From positions 21,592-85,591 of the forward strand of contig CALQGY020000002.1 in NCBI GenBank assembly GCA_943330235.2: DNA of 64,000 bases, given 5' to 3'. Under the pieces are notes generated by a model. The model did not search any database and had not been told where the DNA came from. It worked only from the letters and a program-made list of their open reading frames with translations. This DNA is from Candidatus Kuenenia stuttgartensis. GTDB lineage: Bacteria > Gemmatimonadota > Gemmatimonadetes > Gemmatimonadales > Gemmatimonadaceae. The position numbers and the translations under genes are program-made. Shown one piece after another: positions 42,776 to 50,877 of the stretch. Numbering within the stretch: the stretch's first letter is position 1; the number at the start of each line of letters is the position of its first letter.

Positions 42776-43393
42776 ATGACAGAACGCCGTCTCCAAATTC
42801 TTGATGCCGCTGCCACGCTGATCTCCGAGCGAGGGTTTACGTCGACCTCGGTGGACGACGTGATCAAGGGCGCGAAGCTCAGTGGGAAGAGCCACTTCTA
42901 CCACTACTTCAAGTCCAAGGAAGAACTCGGCTACGAAGTCCTGAACCGGCAGTTTGAGCGGTTCGCGGACCGCGGCCTGGCCATCCTGCGGGAGCCGATG
43001 ATCGATCCATTGGATCGCTTGTCGCTGTTCATCGATGCGGTGGTGGCGTTGCAGGCGGAGAGCGGTGGGCGGGGTGGGTCGCCGTTCGGGAATCTGGCCG
43101 CCGAGTTGGCGGATGCGCACGAAGGGTTTCGCATCCGCATCGAGGCGGTGTTCGAACGCTGGGCCAGTCAGATTCGCTCGCTCTTGTGGGAAGCGCGGCC
43201 GCAGTTGCAGGAGGATGTCGATGCGGTGCGGTTGTCGCGCTTCATCATCGCGGCACTCGAAGGGGCGGTGCTGATGACGCGGGTCAAGCGCGACCTGTCG
43301 GTGCTGGAAGGCATTGCGCTGGATCTCAAACGTTTCATCGCCATGCACGTGCGTGACGGCGTGACGACGGTGAGGCCGCGGCGCGTCGAGTAG
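42776..43393 (+). CDS. TetR/AcrR family transcriptional regulator
   Basis: A DNA-binding repressor of 205 residues. The N-terminal helix-turn-helix is typical (ILDAAATLISERGFTSTSV, then GAKLSGKSHFYHYFKSKEEL). The C-terminal ligand domain is divergent (LFIDAVVALQAESGGRGG, FIIAALEGAVLMTRV) but close to the TetR_C type found with YxaF/AcuR-like regulators. It probably binds the palindrome in its own promoter. The ligand is unknown. It is divergent from FIST, and nothing obviously regulated follows it; an ECF sigma gene is 168 bp downstream. Confidence 0.88.
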   Translation: MTERRLQILDAAATLISERGFTSTSVDDVIKGAKLSGKSHFYHYFKSKEELGYEVLNRQFERFADRGLAILREPMIDPLDRLSLFIDAVVALQAESGGRGGSPFGNLAAELADAHEGFRIRIEAVFERWASQIRSLLWEARPQLQEDVDAVRLSRFIIAALEGAVLMTRVKRDLSVLEGIALDLKRFIAMHVRDGVTTVRPRRVE

Positions 43394-43431
43394 GGATCGA
43401 ACAGGACACGAGGGTGGGACGTGGCCGCGGT

Positions 43432-43447
43432 GATCCGGACTCGGATC
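43432..43447 (+). terminator. Small hairpin after tetR
   Basis: GATCCG, loop GACT, CGGATC, 38 bases after the tetR stop. It is weak, with no T run. Confidence 0.25.
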
Positions 43448-43561
43448 GGGGCGGGCGCGGCATGCGGGGCCCAGCGATCGACGCTGCTGGGGCATCACGT
43501 CGGTTCCATTCATCAGTCATGACGGATACATCGCGCAGCGCGCGGCTCGGAGGCTGGACGC

Positions 43562-44218
43562 ATGGTGAGCATAAACAACGACCGACTGCTTGAGGCGGTG
43601 CAGGATTCGTCGCTCGATTCGGCGGACCGTACGGCGCGTCGGGCGCAGTTTGAGCGCGAGGCGATGGTGCATCTCGATGCCCTCTACTCGTTCGCGCTCA
43701 AGCTCGCGCGGTCGCGCGACGATGCCGAAGATCTGGTCTCCGATACGTTCCTCCGCGCGCTCGAGCGGTGGGAGCAGTACCACCTTGGCACGAACATCCG
43801 CGCGTGGCTCTTCACGATCCTGTATCACGTGTTCGTGAGCCGGAAGCGTCGGATCGATGCGCGCGAAGTGCAGCAGCCTGAGGATACCGAGGGCTGGGCC
43901 ATGTTCGAGGCCGTCGGCGAGGCGGATCCCGAGGGACGCTTCTACGACTCGTTCCTCGACGAGGAAGTGACGAGCGCCATTGGGGCCCTGCCGGAAGAGT
44001 ATCGCGCCGCGCTCGTGCTCAGCGATTTGCAGGGGCTGCGCTACGCCGAAATCGCCGACATGCTTGGCGTGCCGGAAGGCACGGTGAAGTCGCGCCTGTT
44101 TCGCGGCCGTCGGCTGCTGCAGCGGAAGTTGGCGAACTTTGCGGTCGAGATGGGCTACATCAAGGAGTCGGTGGTCCGCGCCGCGCTCGCGCCCGTGGTG
44201 TCCGCGACGGCCGCCTAA
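43562..44218 (+). CDS. ECF RNA polymerase sigma factor (SigR/RpoE-like)
   Basis: A group IV sigma factor of 218 residues. Region 2 is YSFALKLARSRDDAEDLVSDTFLRALERW with GTNIRAWLFTILYHVF, close in pattern to the SigR-like (redox) ECF groups. Region 4 is LPEEYRAALVLSDLQGLRYAEIADMLGVPEGTVKSRLFRGR in outline. The last 35 residues extend beyond region 4. GGAGG lies eight bases before ATG 43562. No anti-sigma gene with a zinc HxxxCxxC motif is adjacent, so control must be elsewhere or intrinsic. Confidence 0.88.
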   Translation: MVSINNDRLLEAVQDSSLDSADRTARRAQFEREAMVHLDALYSFALKLARSRDDAEDLVSDTFLRALERWEQYHLGTNIRAWLFTILYHVFVSRKRRIDAREVQQPEDTEGWAMFEAVGEADPEGRFYDSFLDEEVTSAIGALPEEYRAALVLSDLQGLRYAEIADMLGVPEGTVKSRLFRGRRLLQRKLANFAVEMGYIKESVVRAALAPVVSATAA

Positions 44219-44236
44219 CGCTTCGCGTTCCGTACG

Positions 44237-44908
44237 CTAGCGGCGGTCGTCGGCCAGCGTACGCGCGCCGCTGACCAGTTCGTTCAGCGCGCGCTCCACG
44301 GTACCGCTCCACTGCTGAAGCCGTTCGCGCAGCGACGCCAGTTCGGCCCGCGTGTGCGCCGCATCCTGAGCGGCATCATCGTGCAGCAACATCAGCTCCT
44401 GCACGCGTGCCGCGAGCACCGCGAGCTCGGTGGACTGCGCATCGCGCTGGCGTTCGGTGTCGTCCAGCAGTTCGTGCACGCGGGCGCGCGTCTGCGTCAG
44501 CAGGGTGCACATGGCGCGCCATGCATCCCGCTCAAGGGTCAGCTGCCGGCGCGTGGCGGTGTCCTCGGCCAGCCGTTCGCGCAGGCGCGCCAACCGTTGC
44601 ACGAGCGACCCGTTCCCGTTGATCGCCGTGCCTGGGCCCAGCACCGCGAGGGCGGCCTGCAGCTCGCGGTCGAGATCGGCCGACCGCTTCGCGTGCTCAT
44701 CGCGCGCCGCGCGGGTTTCGTCGAGCGTCGCCAGCGCTTCGCGCAGGGCGCGCAACTCGACCGCAATGCGCCGCACGCCACGCGCGTCTCCTTCCGCCAC
44801 GAGCCAGCGCAGCGATGCGACGAACCCGCGCTCCAGCGAGAGCTCGCCGTTCGGTTCCACGCGCTCAACCGCACGTGCCGGGGTGATGGGAGTCTGCGGT
44901 GTGTCCAC
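44237..44908 (-). CDS. Coiled-coil protein of unknown function
   Basis: A 223-residue, strongly helical, probably cytoplasmic protein, rich in Ala, Arg, Glu and Leu. Segments such as AVELRALREALATLDETRAA and LARLRERLAEDTATRRQLTL suggest long coiled coils, and no enzyme motif is seen. GTG 44908 lies three bases after the TGA of the upstream CGNR gene, so the two form an operon. The frame is open further upstream, but that part overlaps the CGNR gene and is Arg/Pro-rich. It is convergent with the ECF sigma gene, 18 bp between stops. Confidence 0.5.
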   Translation of the reverse strand: MDTPQTPITPARAVERVEPNGELSLERGFVASLRWLVAEGDARGVRRIAVELRALREALATLDETRAARDEHAKRSADLDRELQAALAVLGPGTAINGNGSLVQRLARLRERLAEDTATRRQLTLERDAWRAMCTLLTQTRARVHELLDDTERQRDAQSTELAVLAARVQELMLLHDDAAQDAAHTRAELASLRERLQQWSGTVERALNELVSGARTLADDRR

Positions 44909-44910
44909 GA

Positions 44911-45615
44911 TCAGCCCACGTCGCGGTCGCGGTCGCGGTCGCGGCCGCGCGCCGGCGGGCGGGTGGCGCGCGCGAGCCGGTTGGCGCGATGGGTCGCGGC
45001 CTTCGCGCGGTTGCCGCACGTCCCCATGTCGCACCACCGACGGAGGCCGTTCTTGGAGTTGTCGGCGAACACGCGGTGACAGCGGAGGTCGGCGCACTGA
45101 CGCACGCGCGCGAGATCGCCGTTGACCAGCGCGTCGGAGGCCGACTCCACGATGGGGATCATGAGCCCGGCGAAGGCATCACCGGTTGGGGCGAACGTGC
45201 GGGTGTAGCCGCCGTCATCCTGCCGCTCGAGACGGCGCGTGCCCGCGCTGCGTCCGAGCACGCGATTGATTTCCGTCACCGCATCGTCGCACACACGCGC
45301 TGACGTGTTGCCGCGCTCGGCCAGCATGCGCAGCGCCGCGCGCACTCGACGGGCATCCACCAGCGTAGCCGCCGCGGCGGCGGGCTGGAGCACGGCGCGG
45401 CGGCGAATACCGCCGGCCCGATCGTGCTCGAGCGCACCGAAGGCGGTCAACCAGCTCACCAAGGAGTCAAAGTCGCGCAACAAGTCCCCGCGCGTCGCGT
45501 GAGCGGCGGCGTCCGTGTTCACAAACTCGAGCCAGAGGCGGGAGCGTGAGGGCGGCGGAGACGGCGGCCGGTCGAATGCATCGGCTCGCCGTGAATCAGA
45601 GGTGGAGACGGGCAT
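44911..45615 (-). CDS. CGNR zinc-finger (ABATE domain) regulator
   Basis: A protein of 234 residues. An N-terminal ABATE-like domain (LWLEFVNTDAA, LVSWLTAFGAL, AALRMLAERG) is followed by the CGNR zinc finger, with CADLRCHRVFAD, GLRRWCDMGTCGNR and KAATHRAN. CGNR proteins are predicted DNA-binding regulators. The C-terminus carries an (Arg-Asp) run, RDRDRDRD, encoded by a hexanucleotide repeat like that in the second kinase. ATG 45615 is chosen; an upstream extension to 45681 lacks conservation. It is followed by the coiled-coil gene. Confidence 0.78.
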   Translation of the reverse strand: MPVSTSDSRRADAFDRPPSPPPSRSRLWLEFVNTDAAAHATRGDLLRDFDSLVSWLTAFGALEHDRAGGIRRRAVLQPAAAAATLVDARRVRAALRMLAERGNTSARVCDDAVTEINRVLGRSAGTRRLERQDDGGYTRTFAPTGDAFAGLMIPIVESASDALVNGDLARVRQCADLRCHRVFADNSKNGLRRWCDMGTCGNRAKAATHRANRLARATRPPARGRDRDRDRDVG

Positions 45616-45693
45616 CTCGTCGGGTGACGTTACATGGCTACGTGCCTCCGAGCAAGATTGCCGTGCGATTCCTCGCCGCATATCCTCTCACCC

Positions 45694-46248
45694 ATGCTCA
45701 GTCCGATGAATCTGGTGGTCGTGGGATCAACGAATCCGGTGAAGGTCGCGGCGGTCGCCGCGGTCGTCGCGCGCGTCTGGCCGCAGTGCCGAGTATTTGG
45801 GGTGGCGGTCGCGAGCGGGGTGCCGGACCAACCGATGGGCGACGAGCAGACACAGGAGGGCGCGCGCACGCGCGCGCGCGCCGCGTTGGCGATGGACGGC
45901 GGCGCGGACTTGGCCATCGGCCTCGAGGGCGGCGTAGTCGTGTCGACCGCGGGGGCGATGCGCACCTGCGCGTGGGCGCTCGCGGTGGACCGCGAGGGGC
46001 AGGAGGGGCTGGGCGGGTCGCTGTCCATGGCGCTGCCTGAGGCCGTCGCGGCGCGGATCCGTGCCGGCGAGGAGCTGGGGCACGCGATGGACGCGGTGGC
46101 CAACGCGGTCGGGACGAAGACGGGACCGGGTGCGGTGGGGATTCTGACGGGCGGTTTACTGGACCGCCAGCGGGCGTACGAGCCGCTCGTCACGTACGCG
46201 CTGGCCCGCTGGCTGGCCCCAGTTTACTTCGGGTCGTCGGGACGATAG
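45694..46248 (+). CDS. Inosine/xanthosine triphosphatase, YjjX/DUF84 family
   Basis: A house-cleaning NTPase of 184 residues that in characterised relatives hydrolyses ITP and XTP to keep them out of nucleic acids. Motifs are VGSTNPVKVAAV near the N-terminus, GVPDQPMGDEQTQEGARTRA, a Gly-rich LAIGLEGGVV, and GTKTGPGAVGILTGGLLDRQ. All are characteristic of the family. The start is ATG 45694 or 45706. Its last 25 bases overlap the 3' end of the convergent Usp gene. Confidence 0.87.
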   Translation: MLSPMNLVVVGSTNPVKVAAVAAVVARVWPQCRVFGVAVASGVPDQPMGDEQTQEGARTRARAALAMDGGADLAIGLEGGVVVSTAGAMRTCAWALAVDREGQEGLGGSLSMALPEAVAARIRAGEELGHAMDAVANAVGTKTGPGAVGILTGGLLDRQRAYEPLVTYALARWLAPVYFGSSGR

Positions 46249-47138
46249 ACAAGCATGGGGAGCGCGGCATGGCGGATGAGTTCATCCGCGACGCTGCCAA
46301 GCACAAACCGTGAGATGCCGCTGCGGCCGTGGGTGACGAGCGCGATGGCCCCGGCGTCGATGCGCGCGGCCTCATCGAGAATGGCCTGTCCCACCGCCAT
46401 ATCCGTCACCTCATGCGAGATGCTCCCGGAGGGACACCCCTCGAGCAGGCGTGTCAGATAGCTGGCGCGGAATCGCTCCTCCTCCTCGATGGCCACTGGG
46501 TCGGCGAGGAGGGCTTCGGTGCCGAACGGCGCGAGCGAGACCGCATGGGGCGTGTTCACGCTGAATAGCTCCATGGTCATCTCGCAGGCGGCGGCGAAGA
46601 CTGAGGCGTGCGCCAGAATCCGTTCGCCGAAGGGGGATCCATCCAGCGCGCAGAGCAGCATGCCCGTGGGGAGGGTCGGTGGTGCATCACTCCCGCCGCC
46701 GCGTACCAGCAGGACCGGCGTGGTCGCGCGGGAGAGATACGCGGTGGTCACGGAGCCGAGGCGAAGACGCGCGAACCCGCCGCGTCCGTGCGTGGTCATG
46801 ATGGTCAGCTCGGACGCCACCTGCTGACCGTACTCCAGCAGGGACTCGATCACCGTGCCTTCCAACAGCACGCCAACCGCGCGCACGCCGTTCGTGTTGA
46901 GCTCGGCCACATGCCGATCGAGCGCGGCTTGGTCGGCGTCCCGTCGTTCGCGCACGATGTCCGCGTTGTAGACCGGAATCGCGACCTCGCCCGGGACGAA
47001 GGGGATGTAGCTACTGGGGTCGTTGACCAGGGCGAGATGCACCGTCGCGCCCGTGCGACGGGCGAGGTCGACGGCCACGACCAGCGCACGGGCGCTGAAA
47101 TCTGAGCCGTCGAGCGGAACCAGCAGGGTTCGATACAT
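46224..47138 (-). CDS. Tandem universal stress protein
   Basis: A cytoplasmic protein of 304 residues made of two Usp domains (about 1-150 and 158-304). Both end with an ATP-binding loop, THGRGGFARLRLGSV and THGRSGISRFVLGSV, matching G-2X-G-9X-G-S, so both halves are of the nucleotide-binding type. The N-terminus MYRTLLVPLDGSDFSA is canonical. The frame is open upstream to 47282, but ATG 47138 fits the family. It is divergent from ispH (110 bp) and overlaps the NTPase gene at its 3' end. Confidence 0.88.
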   Translation of the reverse strand: MYRTLLVPLDGSDFSARALVVAVDLARRTGATVHLALVNDPSSYIPFVPGEVAIPVYNADIVRERRDADQAALDRHVAELNTNGVRAVGVLLEGTVIESLLEYGQQVASELTIMTTHGRGGFARLRLGSVTTAYLSRATTPVLLVRGGGSDAPPTLPTGMLLCALDGSPFGERILAHASVFAAACEMTMELFSVNTPHAVSLAPFGTEALLADPVAIEEEERFRASYLTRLLEGCPSGSISHEVTDMAVGQAILDEAARIDAGAIALVTHGRSGISRFVLGSVADELIRHAALPMLVYRPDDPK

Positions 47139-47237
47139 GGCTCTACGTTGCGGCAGCGGCCGATCGACGTCCAGAGGGGAATCACTGACACGCCGCAGGA
47201 TTTCGGCCAGCGGTCGGCGAGGCGCCCCAGACTCTGC

Positions 47238-47243
47238 TAACTT
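47238..47243 (+). promoter_or_regulatory. Possible extended -10 at the ispH start
   Basis: TAACTT preceded by TGC (extended -10 form), ending five bases before the ispH ATG, so transcription would begin at or next to the start codon. No good -35 is seen. Confidence 0.25.
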
Positions 47244-47248
47244 GGGGC

Positions 47249-48520
47249 ATGACTGACACGGAATCCGCGCCCGTCGGCGCATCGTCAGCCGAGGGCACCT
47301 ACGTCCGCAAGGGCTTCGGGCTCAAGGCTCAGGTACAGGACACTCTCGCGGCCGATTACACTGGGCATCTGGTGGATCTCCTGCGTTCGCGCGAATACAC
47401 GCTCGTTGCCGGTGACACGACCGTGCGATTGGCGAAGGAATTCGGCTTCTGTTACGGCGTGGAACGTGCGGTGGATTACGCGTATCAAACGCGACGAAAA
47501 TTCCCCGACCGCCGCATTTTTCTGGCCGGCGAAATCATTCATAATCCGCACGTCAACGCCAAGCTTCGCGAGATGGGCGTGATCTTTCTGGCGGCGAGCG
47601 GCAAGGGCTTCGACTACTCGACGGTGGAGCCCACCGATGTTGTGATCCTGCCGGCGTTCGGCGTGACCATTCAGGATTTCCAGACGCTGCGCGAACTCGG
47701 GTGCGTGGTGGTGGATACGACGTGCGGCTCGGTGCTGAACGTGTGGAAGCGCGTGGAGGTCTACGCGCGCGACGGATTTACCTCGCTCATCCACGGCAAG
47801 TACTACCACGAGGAGACGCGTGCGACCGCGTCGCAGGTGGAGAAGTATCCGGGCGGGCAGTATCTGGTGGTGCGCGACATGTCCGAAGCGGATCTCGTGA
47901 TGGACTACATCGAGGCGAAGGCGGGCAAGGCGACGCCGCGGCCGGCGATCACGCGCGAGGCCTTTCTGGAGCGCTTTGCGAAGTCCGCCTCAGATCATTT
48001 CGATCCGGATCTGCATCTCGAGCGGATCGGCGTGGCCAACCAAACCACCATGTTGGCGCGCGAATCGCTGGCCATCGGTGCGGCAGTTGGTGAGGCCATG
48101 GTCCGTGCGCACGGTGAGGCGCATCGCAGCGAACACTTCCGCACCTTCGACACGATCTGCAGCGCGACGCAGGATCGGCAGGACGCCGTGGTCGAACTGC
48201 TTGCGGAGCCGCTCGACCTGATGGTGGTGGTGGGTGGCTACAACTCCAGCAACACCATTTCGCTGGCCGCGCTGTGCGCCGAACAGGTGCGCACGTTTCA
48301 CATCGCAGATCCCGACGAAATTGACGTCGAGAACAACCGCGTGCGCTTTCGGCTCATCGGTGCGCACCACGCGGAAGATGAGGTCGCGCCGTGGATCCCC
48401 GTCGGGCGCGCGTTGCGCGTGGGGATCACTGCCGGTGCCAGCACGCCGAACAACAAAATCGGCGATGCCGTGGCGCGCATTTTCGCGATCCGGGGCATCG
48501 ACCCCGCGTCGATCACCTAG
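47249..48520 (+). CDS. ispH: 4-hydroxy-3-methylbut-2-enyl diphosphate reductase
   Basis: The last step of the MEP isoprenoid pathway: reduction of HMBPP to isopentenyl and dimethylallyl diphosphate by a [4Fe-4S] enzyme. It has 423 residues, the long form seen in cyanobacteria, plants and several other phyla, about 100 longer than the E. coli enzyme. The three cluster-binding Cys are in GFCYGVERA, DTTCGSV and DTICSATQDRQ. EIIHNPHVN and the TxxQ/GxNSSNT-like GGYNSSNTISL blocks are present. No other MEP gene is nearby. Confidence 0.94.
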   Translation: MTDTESAPVGASSAEGTYVRKGFGLKAQVQDTLAADYTGHLVDLLRSREYTLVAGDTTVRLAKEFGFCYGVERAVDYAYQTRRKFPDRRIFLAGEIIHNPHVNAKLREMGVIFLAASGKGFDYSTVEPTDVVILPAFGVTIQDFQTLRELGCVVVDTTCGSVLNVWKRVEVYARDGFTSLIHGKYYHEETRATASQVEKYPGGQYLVVRDMSEADLVMDYIEAKAGKATPRPAITREAFLERFAKSASDHFDPDLHLERIGVANQTTMLARESLAIGAAVGEAMVRAHGEAHRSEHFRTFDTICSATQDRQDAVVELLAEPLDLMVVVGGYNSSNTISLAALCAEQVRTFHIADPDEIDVENNRVRFRLIGAHHAEDEVAPWIPVGRALRVGITAGASTPNNKIGDAVARIFAIRGIDPASIT

Positions 48521-48553
48521 CGGGGCGCGCCGCTGACGGCGCCGGAGTTGACG

Positions 48554-49237
48554 ATGAATGGCACGATGGTGGAATTCGCGGCACACGGTGGCACGGCGAA
48601 TGGATATCTGTCGCTGCCGCCTCAGGGACATGGTCCCGGGCTGCTGGTGCTGCAGGAATGGTGGGGACTCGTGGATCATATCAAGGACGTGACGGATCGC
48701 TGCGCGGCGGCGGGGTTTGTCGCGCTGGCGCCCGACCTGTATCGGGGCGAGTCCGCCACCCACCCCGACGACGCGCAGCGCTTGTTGATGGCGCTGGATA
48801 TCGCCGAGACGGCGCGCGCCCTACGAGGCGGCGCGGAGTATCTGCGCGCGCACTCGGCGGTGCGGCCGCAGCGGGTCGGTGCGATGGGCTTCTGCATGGG
48901 CGGGCAGTTGGCGCTGTACGCGGCCACCGCGCACCCTGATGTGGTCGACGCGGTCGTGGACTTTTATGGCATCTTCAACGCGAAGGTGCCGGTGGATATC
49001 TCGGCGCTACGTGCGCCGGTGCAAGGGCACTTCGGTGCGCATGACAAGTCCGCATCACCAGACAAGGCGCGCGCGTTGATGGCCGAGGTGGCGGCCACCG
49101 GTGTGGCCTGCGAATTGTACGAGTACGACGCGGGGCACGCGTTCTTCAACGACACCAGGCCGACGGTGTACAACGCGGCGGCGGCATCGCTCGCGTGGGA
49201 TCGCACCATGACCTTCCTGCACAAGACGCTGGTATGA
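48554..49237 (+). CDS. Dienelactone hydrolase family protein
   Basis: An alpha/beta hydrolase of 227 residues. The nucleophile Cys is in GFCMGGQLAL, the acid in FGAHDKSASP and the His in DAGHAFFNDTRP, which is the Cys-Asp-His triad of dienelactone hydrolases. VLQEWWGLVDHIKDV is a typical N-terminal block. Chlorocatechol or other lactones are the known substrates; here the role is open. GGAG six bases before ATG 48554 supports that start over TTG 48548. The next gene overlaps its stop as ATGA. Confidence 0.87.
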   Translation: MNGTMVEFAAHGGTANGYLSLPPQGHGPGLLVLQEWWGLVDHIKDVTDRCAAAGFVALAPDLYRGESATHPDDAQRLLMALDIAETARALRGGAEYLRAHSAVRPQRVGAMGFCMGGQLALYAATAHPDVVDAVVDFYGIFNAKVPVDISALRAPVQGHFGAHDKSASPDKARALMAEVAATGVACELYEYDAGHAFFNDTRPTVYNAAAASLAWDRTMTFLHKTLV

Positions 49238-50823
49238 ACCGCGCCGCGGGCCTCATGCGGCGCGTGACGATCGCGACGGCGCTTGGCCTCGCGGCGTTGG
49301 GTGCGACCGCCTGCCGGTCGGGCGGGGCCGCGCCCAAGCGTGCGGCCGAGAATGCGTCATCCACTGGGCATGGGCGCACGGTGCGCATGCTGCTCGTTAA
49401 TGACGTGTACGTCACCGATACACTGCGGGACGGGCGCGGCGGGCTGGCGCGCGTTGCGGCCATTCGCGACTCCATCGAGCGCGTCACGGGCGAGCCCGTG
49501 CTGTTCATGCTGGCCGGCGATGTGCTCTCGCCGAGCGTGTTGGGGAAGTGGTACGGCGGCGCGCAGATGGTTGATGCGTTCAACGCGGCGCGACTCGATT
49601 ATGCGACGCTGGGGAATCACGAGTTCGATGGTTCGCGCTCCAATCTGGTGGCCCGTCTCGGGGAGTCGAAGTTCCGCTGGCTGTCCGGAAATTGTGGCGA
49701 AGCCAACGGTTCGCCGTTTCCCGCCGTGAAGGGATGGGACACGCTGCGCGTCAATGGCGTGCGCGTCGGTATCATCGGGACCACGGTGGTGCGTGATTAC
49801 TCATCGTACGTGCGATGCCGCAACCCGGACAGCGCGACCACGGCGCTGGTGGATACGGTGACGGCGACCGGCGCGGAGTTGGTGGTGGCGCTGACGCATC
49901 GGTTCATCTTCGAGGATCTCCAGACGCTGGAGACCGAGCCGCGGATCACCGCCATTTTGGGTGGCCACGAACACGATGGTCGTCGCGCCGAACGCGAGGG
50001 GCGACTGCTGGTGAAGGCGGTGTCGAATGCGCGTACGGCGGTGCTGGTCACGTTCACCCAGTCTGGAGCGCCAGGGGCATCGCGGTGGTTGGTGCAGGAT
50101 CGCGTATTTCCGATCGGCCCCGGCATGCCCATGCAGGCGCAGACCGTGGCGGTCGTGTCGCGTTGGCGTGATACGCTCACGCGGCGTATCGGTCCGGATC
50201 GCGTCTTGGGGCAGGCGGTGGAAGCGATCAACGCCGTCGATTCCATCTCAAAGCGCGAGAGCCGGTTCGGTAATCTGATCACCGATGCCATGCGCGCGGG
50301 CACCGGTGCGGACATCGCGATGATCAACTCGGGCGCGCTACGCTTTGACGATGTGATGGCGGCTGGTCCGATCACGCGGCACATGATTGAGGGCATTTTT
50401 CTTTTCGCGGATGAAACGCGCACCGTCACGGTGCCCGTGACCGGCGAACGTCTACGCCTGCTGCTGGAGAACGGCGTCAGTCTGCACGGACTGGGGAGTG
50501 GTCCGTATCCGCAGGTGAGTGGCGTGCGCTTTACGTTCGACGCGCGTCGTCCCAGCGGTTCGCGCGTGGTGGGTGACCTGCTGCGCGGTGACGGGCGCGT
50601 CCTTGCGCCCAGCGACACGGTGCGGGTGACGTTTGTGACGTATCCCGCCTGCCGCGGCGGCGATGGCTATCGCATTCCGGAAGCTGCGTCCGCGTGCAAA
50701 GCGCTCGACGCCAATCCGTCGTCGTTCCCTCGCACGGCGGATCTGGTCATTCAGTACCTCGAGGCGATGCACGGACGCATTGTGCAACCGCCGACGGGCC
50801 GCGTGACGCGGCTCGACCGGTAA
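49234..50823 (+). CDS. 5'-nucleotidase/metallophosphatase family lipoprotein
   Basis: An exported bifunctional UshA/5'-nucleotidase-like protein of 529 residues. The signal peptide ends in ATAC, a plausible lipobox. The metallophosphatase domain has LVNDVYVTD, LAGDVLSPS, LGNHEFDGSR, ALTHRF and GGHEHDGR. The first motif is NDxH in most relatives; here a Tyr takes the His position. The C-terminal nucleotide-binding domain has FGNLITDAMR, INSGALRFD and YPACRGGDGY. It probably hydrolyses extracellular nucleotides for salvage. ATG 49234 overlaps the upstream stop, so the pair is coupled. Confidence 0.85.
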   Translation: MNRAAGLMRRVTIATALGLAALGATACRSGGAAPKRAAENASSTGHGRTVRMLLVNDVYVTDTLRDGRGGLARVAAIRDSIERVTGEPVLFMLAGDVLSPSVLGKWYGGAQMVDAFNAARLDYATLGNHEFDGSRSNLVARLGESKFRWLSGNCGEANGSPFPAVKGWDTLRVNGVRVGIIGTTVVRDYSSYVRCRNPDSATTALVDTVTATGAELVVALTHRFIFEDLQTLETEPRITAILGGHEHDGRRAEREGRLLVKAVSNARTAVLVTFTQSGAPGASRWLVQDRVFPIGPGMPMQAQTVAVVSRWRDTLTRRIGPDRVLGQAVEAINAVDSISKRESRFGNLITDAMRAGTGADIAMINSGALRFDDVMAAGPITRHMIEGIFLFADETRTVTVPVTGERLRLLLENGVSLHGLGSGPYPQVSGVRFTFDARRPSGSRVVGDLLRGDGRVLAPSDTVRVTFVTYPACRGGDGYRIPEAASACKALDANPSSFPRTADLVIQYLEAMHGRIVQPPTGRVTRLDR

Positions 50824-50877
50824 CACGCGGCCGCCGCGCGGCGACCGACGACGCATCACTCCTGTCCAGGATATCCC

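Noticed and set aside
42638..43513. 291-codon minus-strand frame over tetR
   Set aside because: It covers the TetR gene and its operators on the opposite strand and contains no domain.
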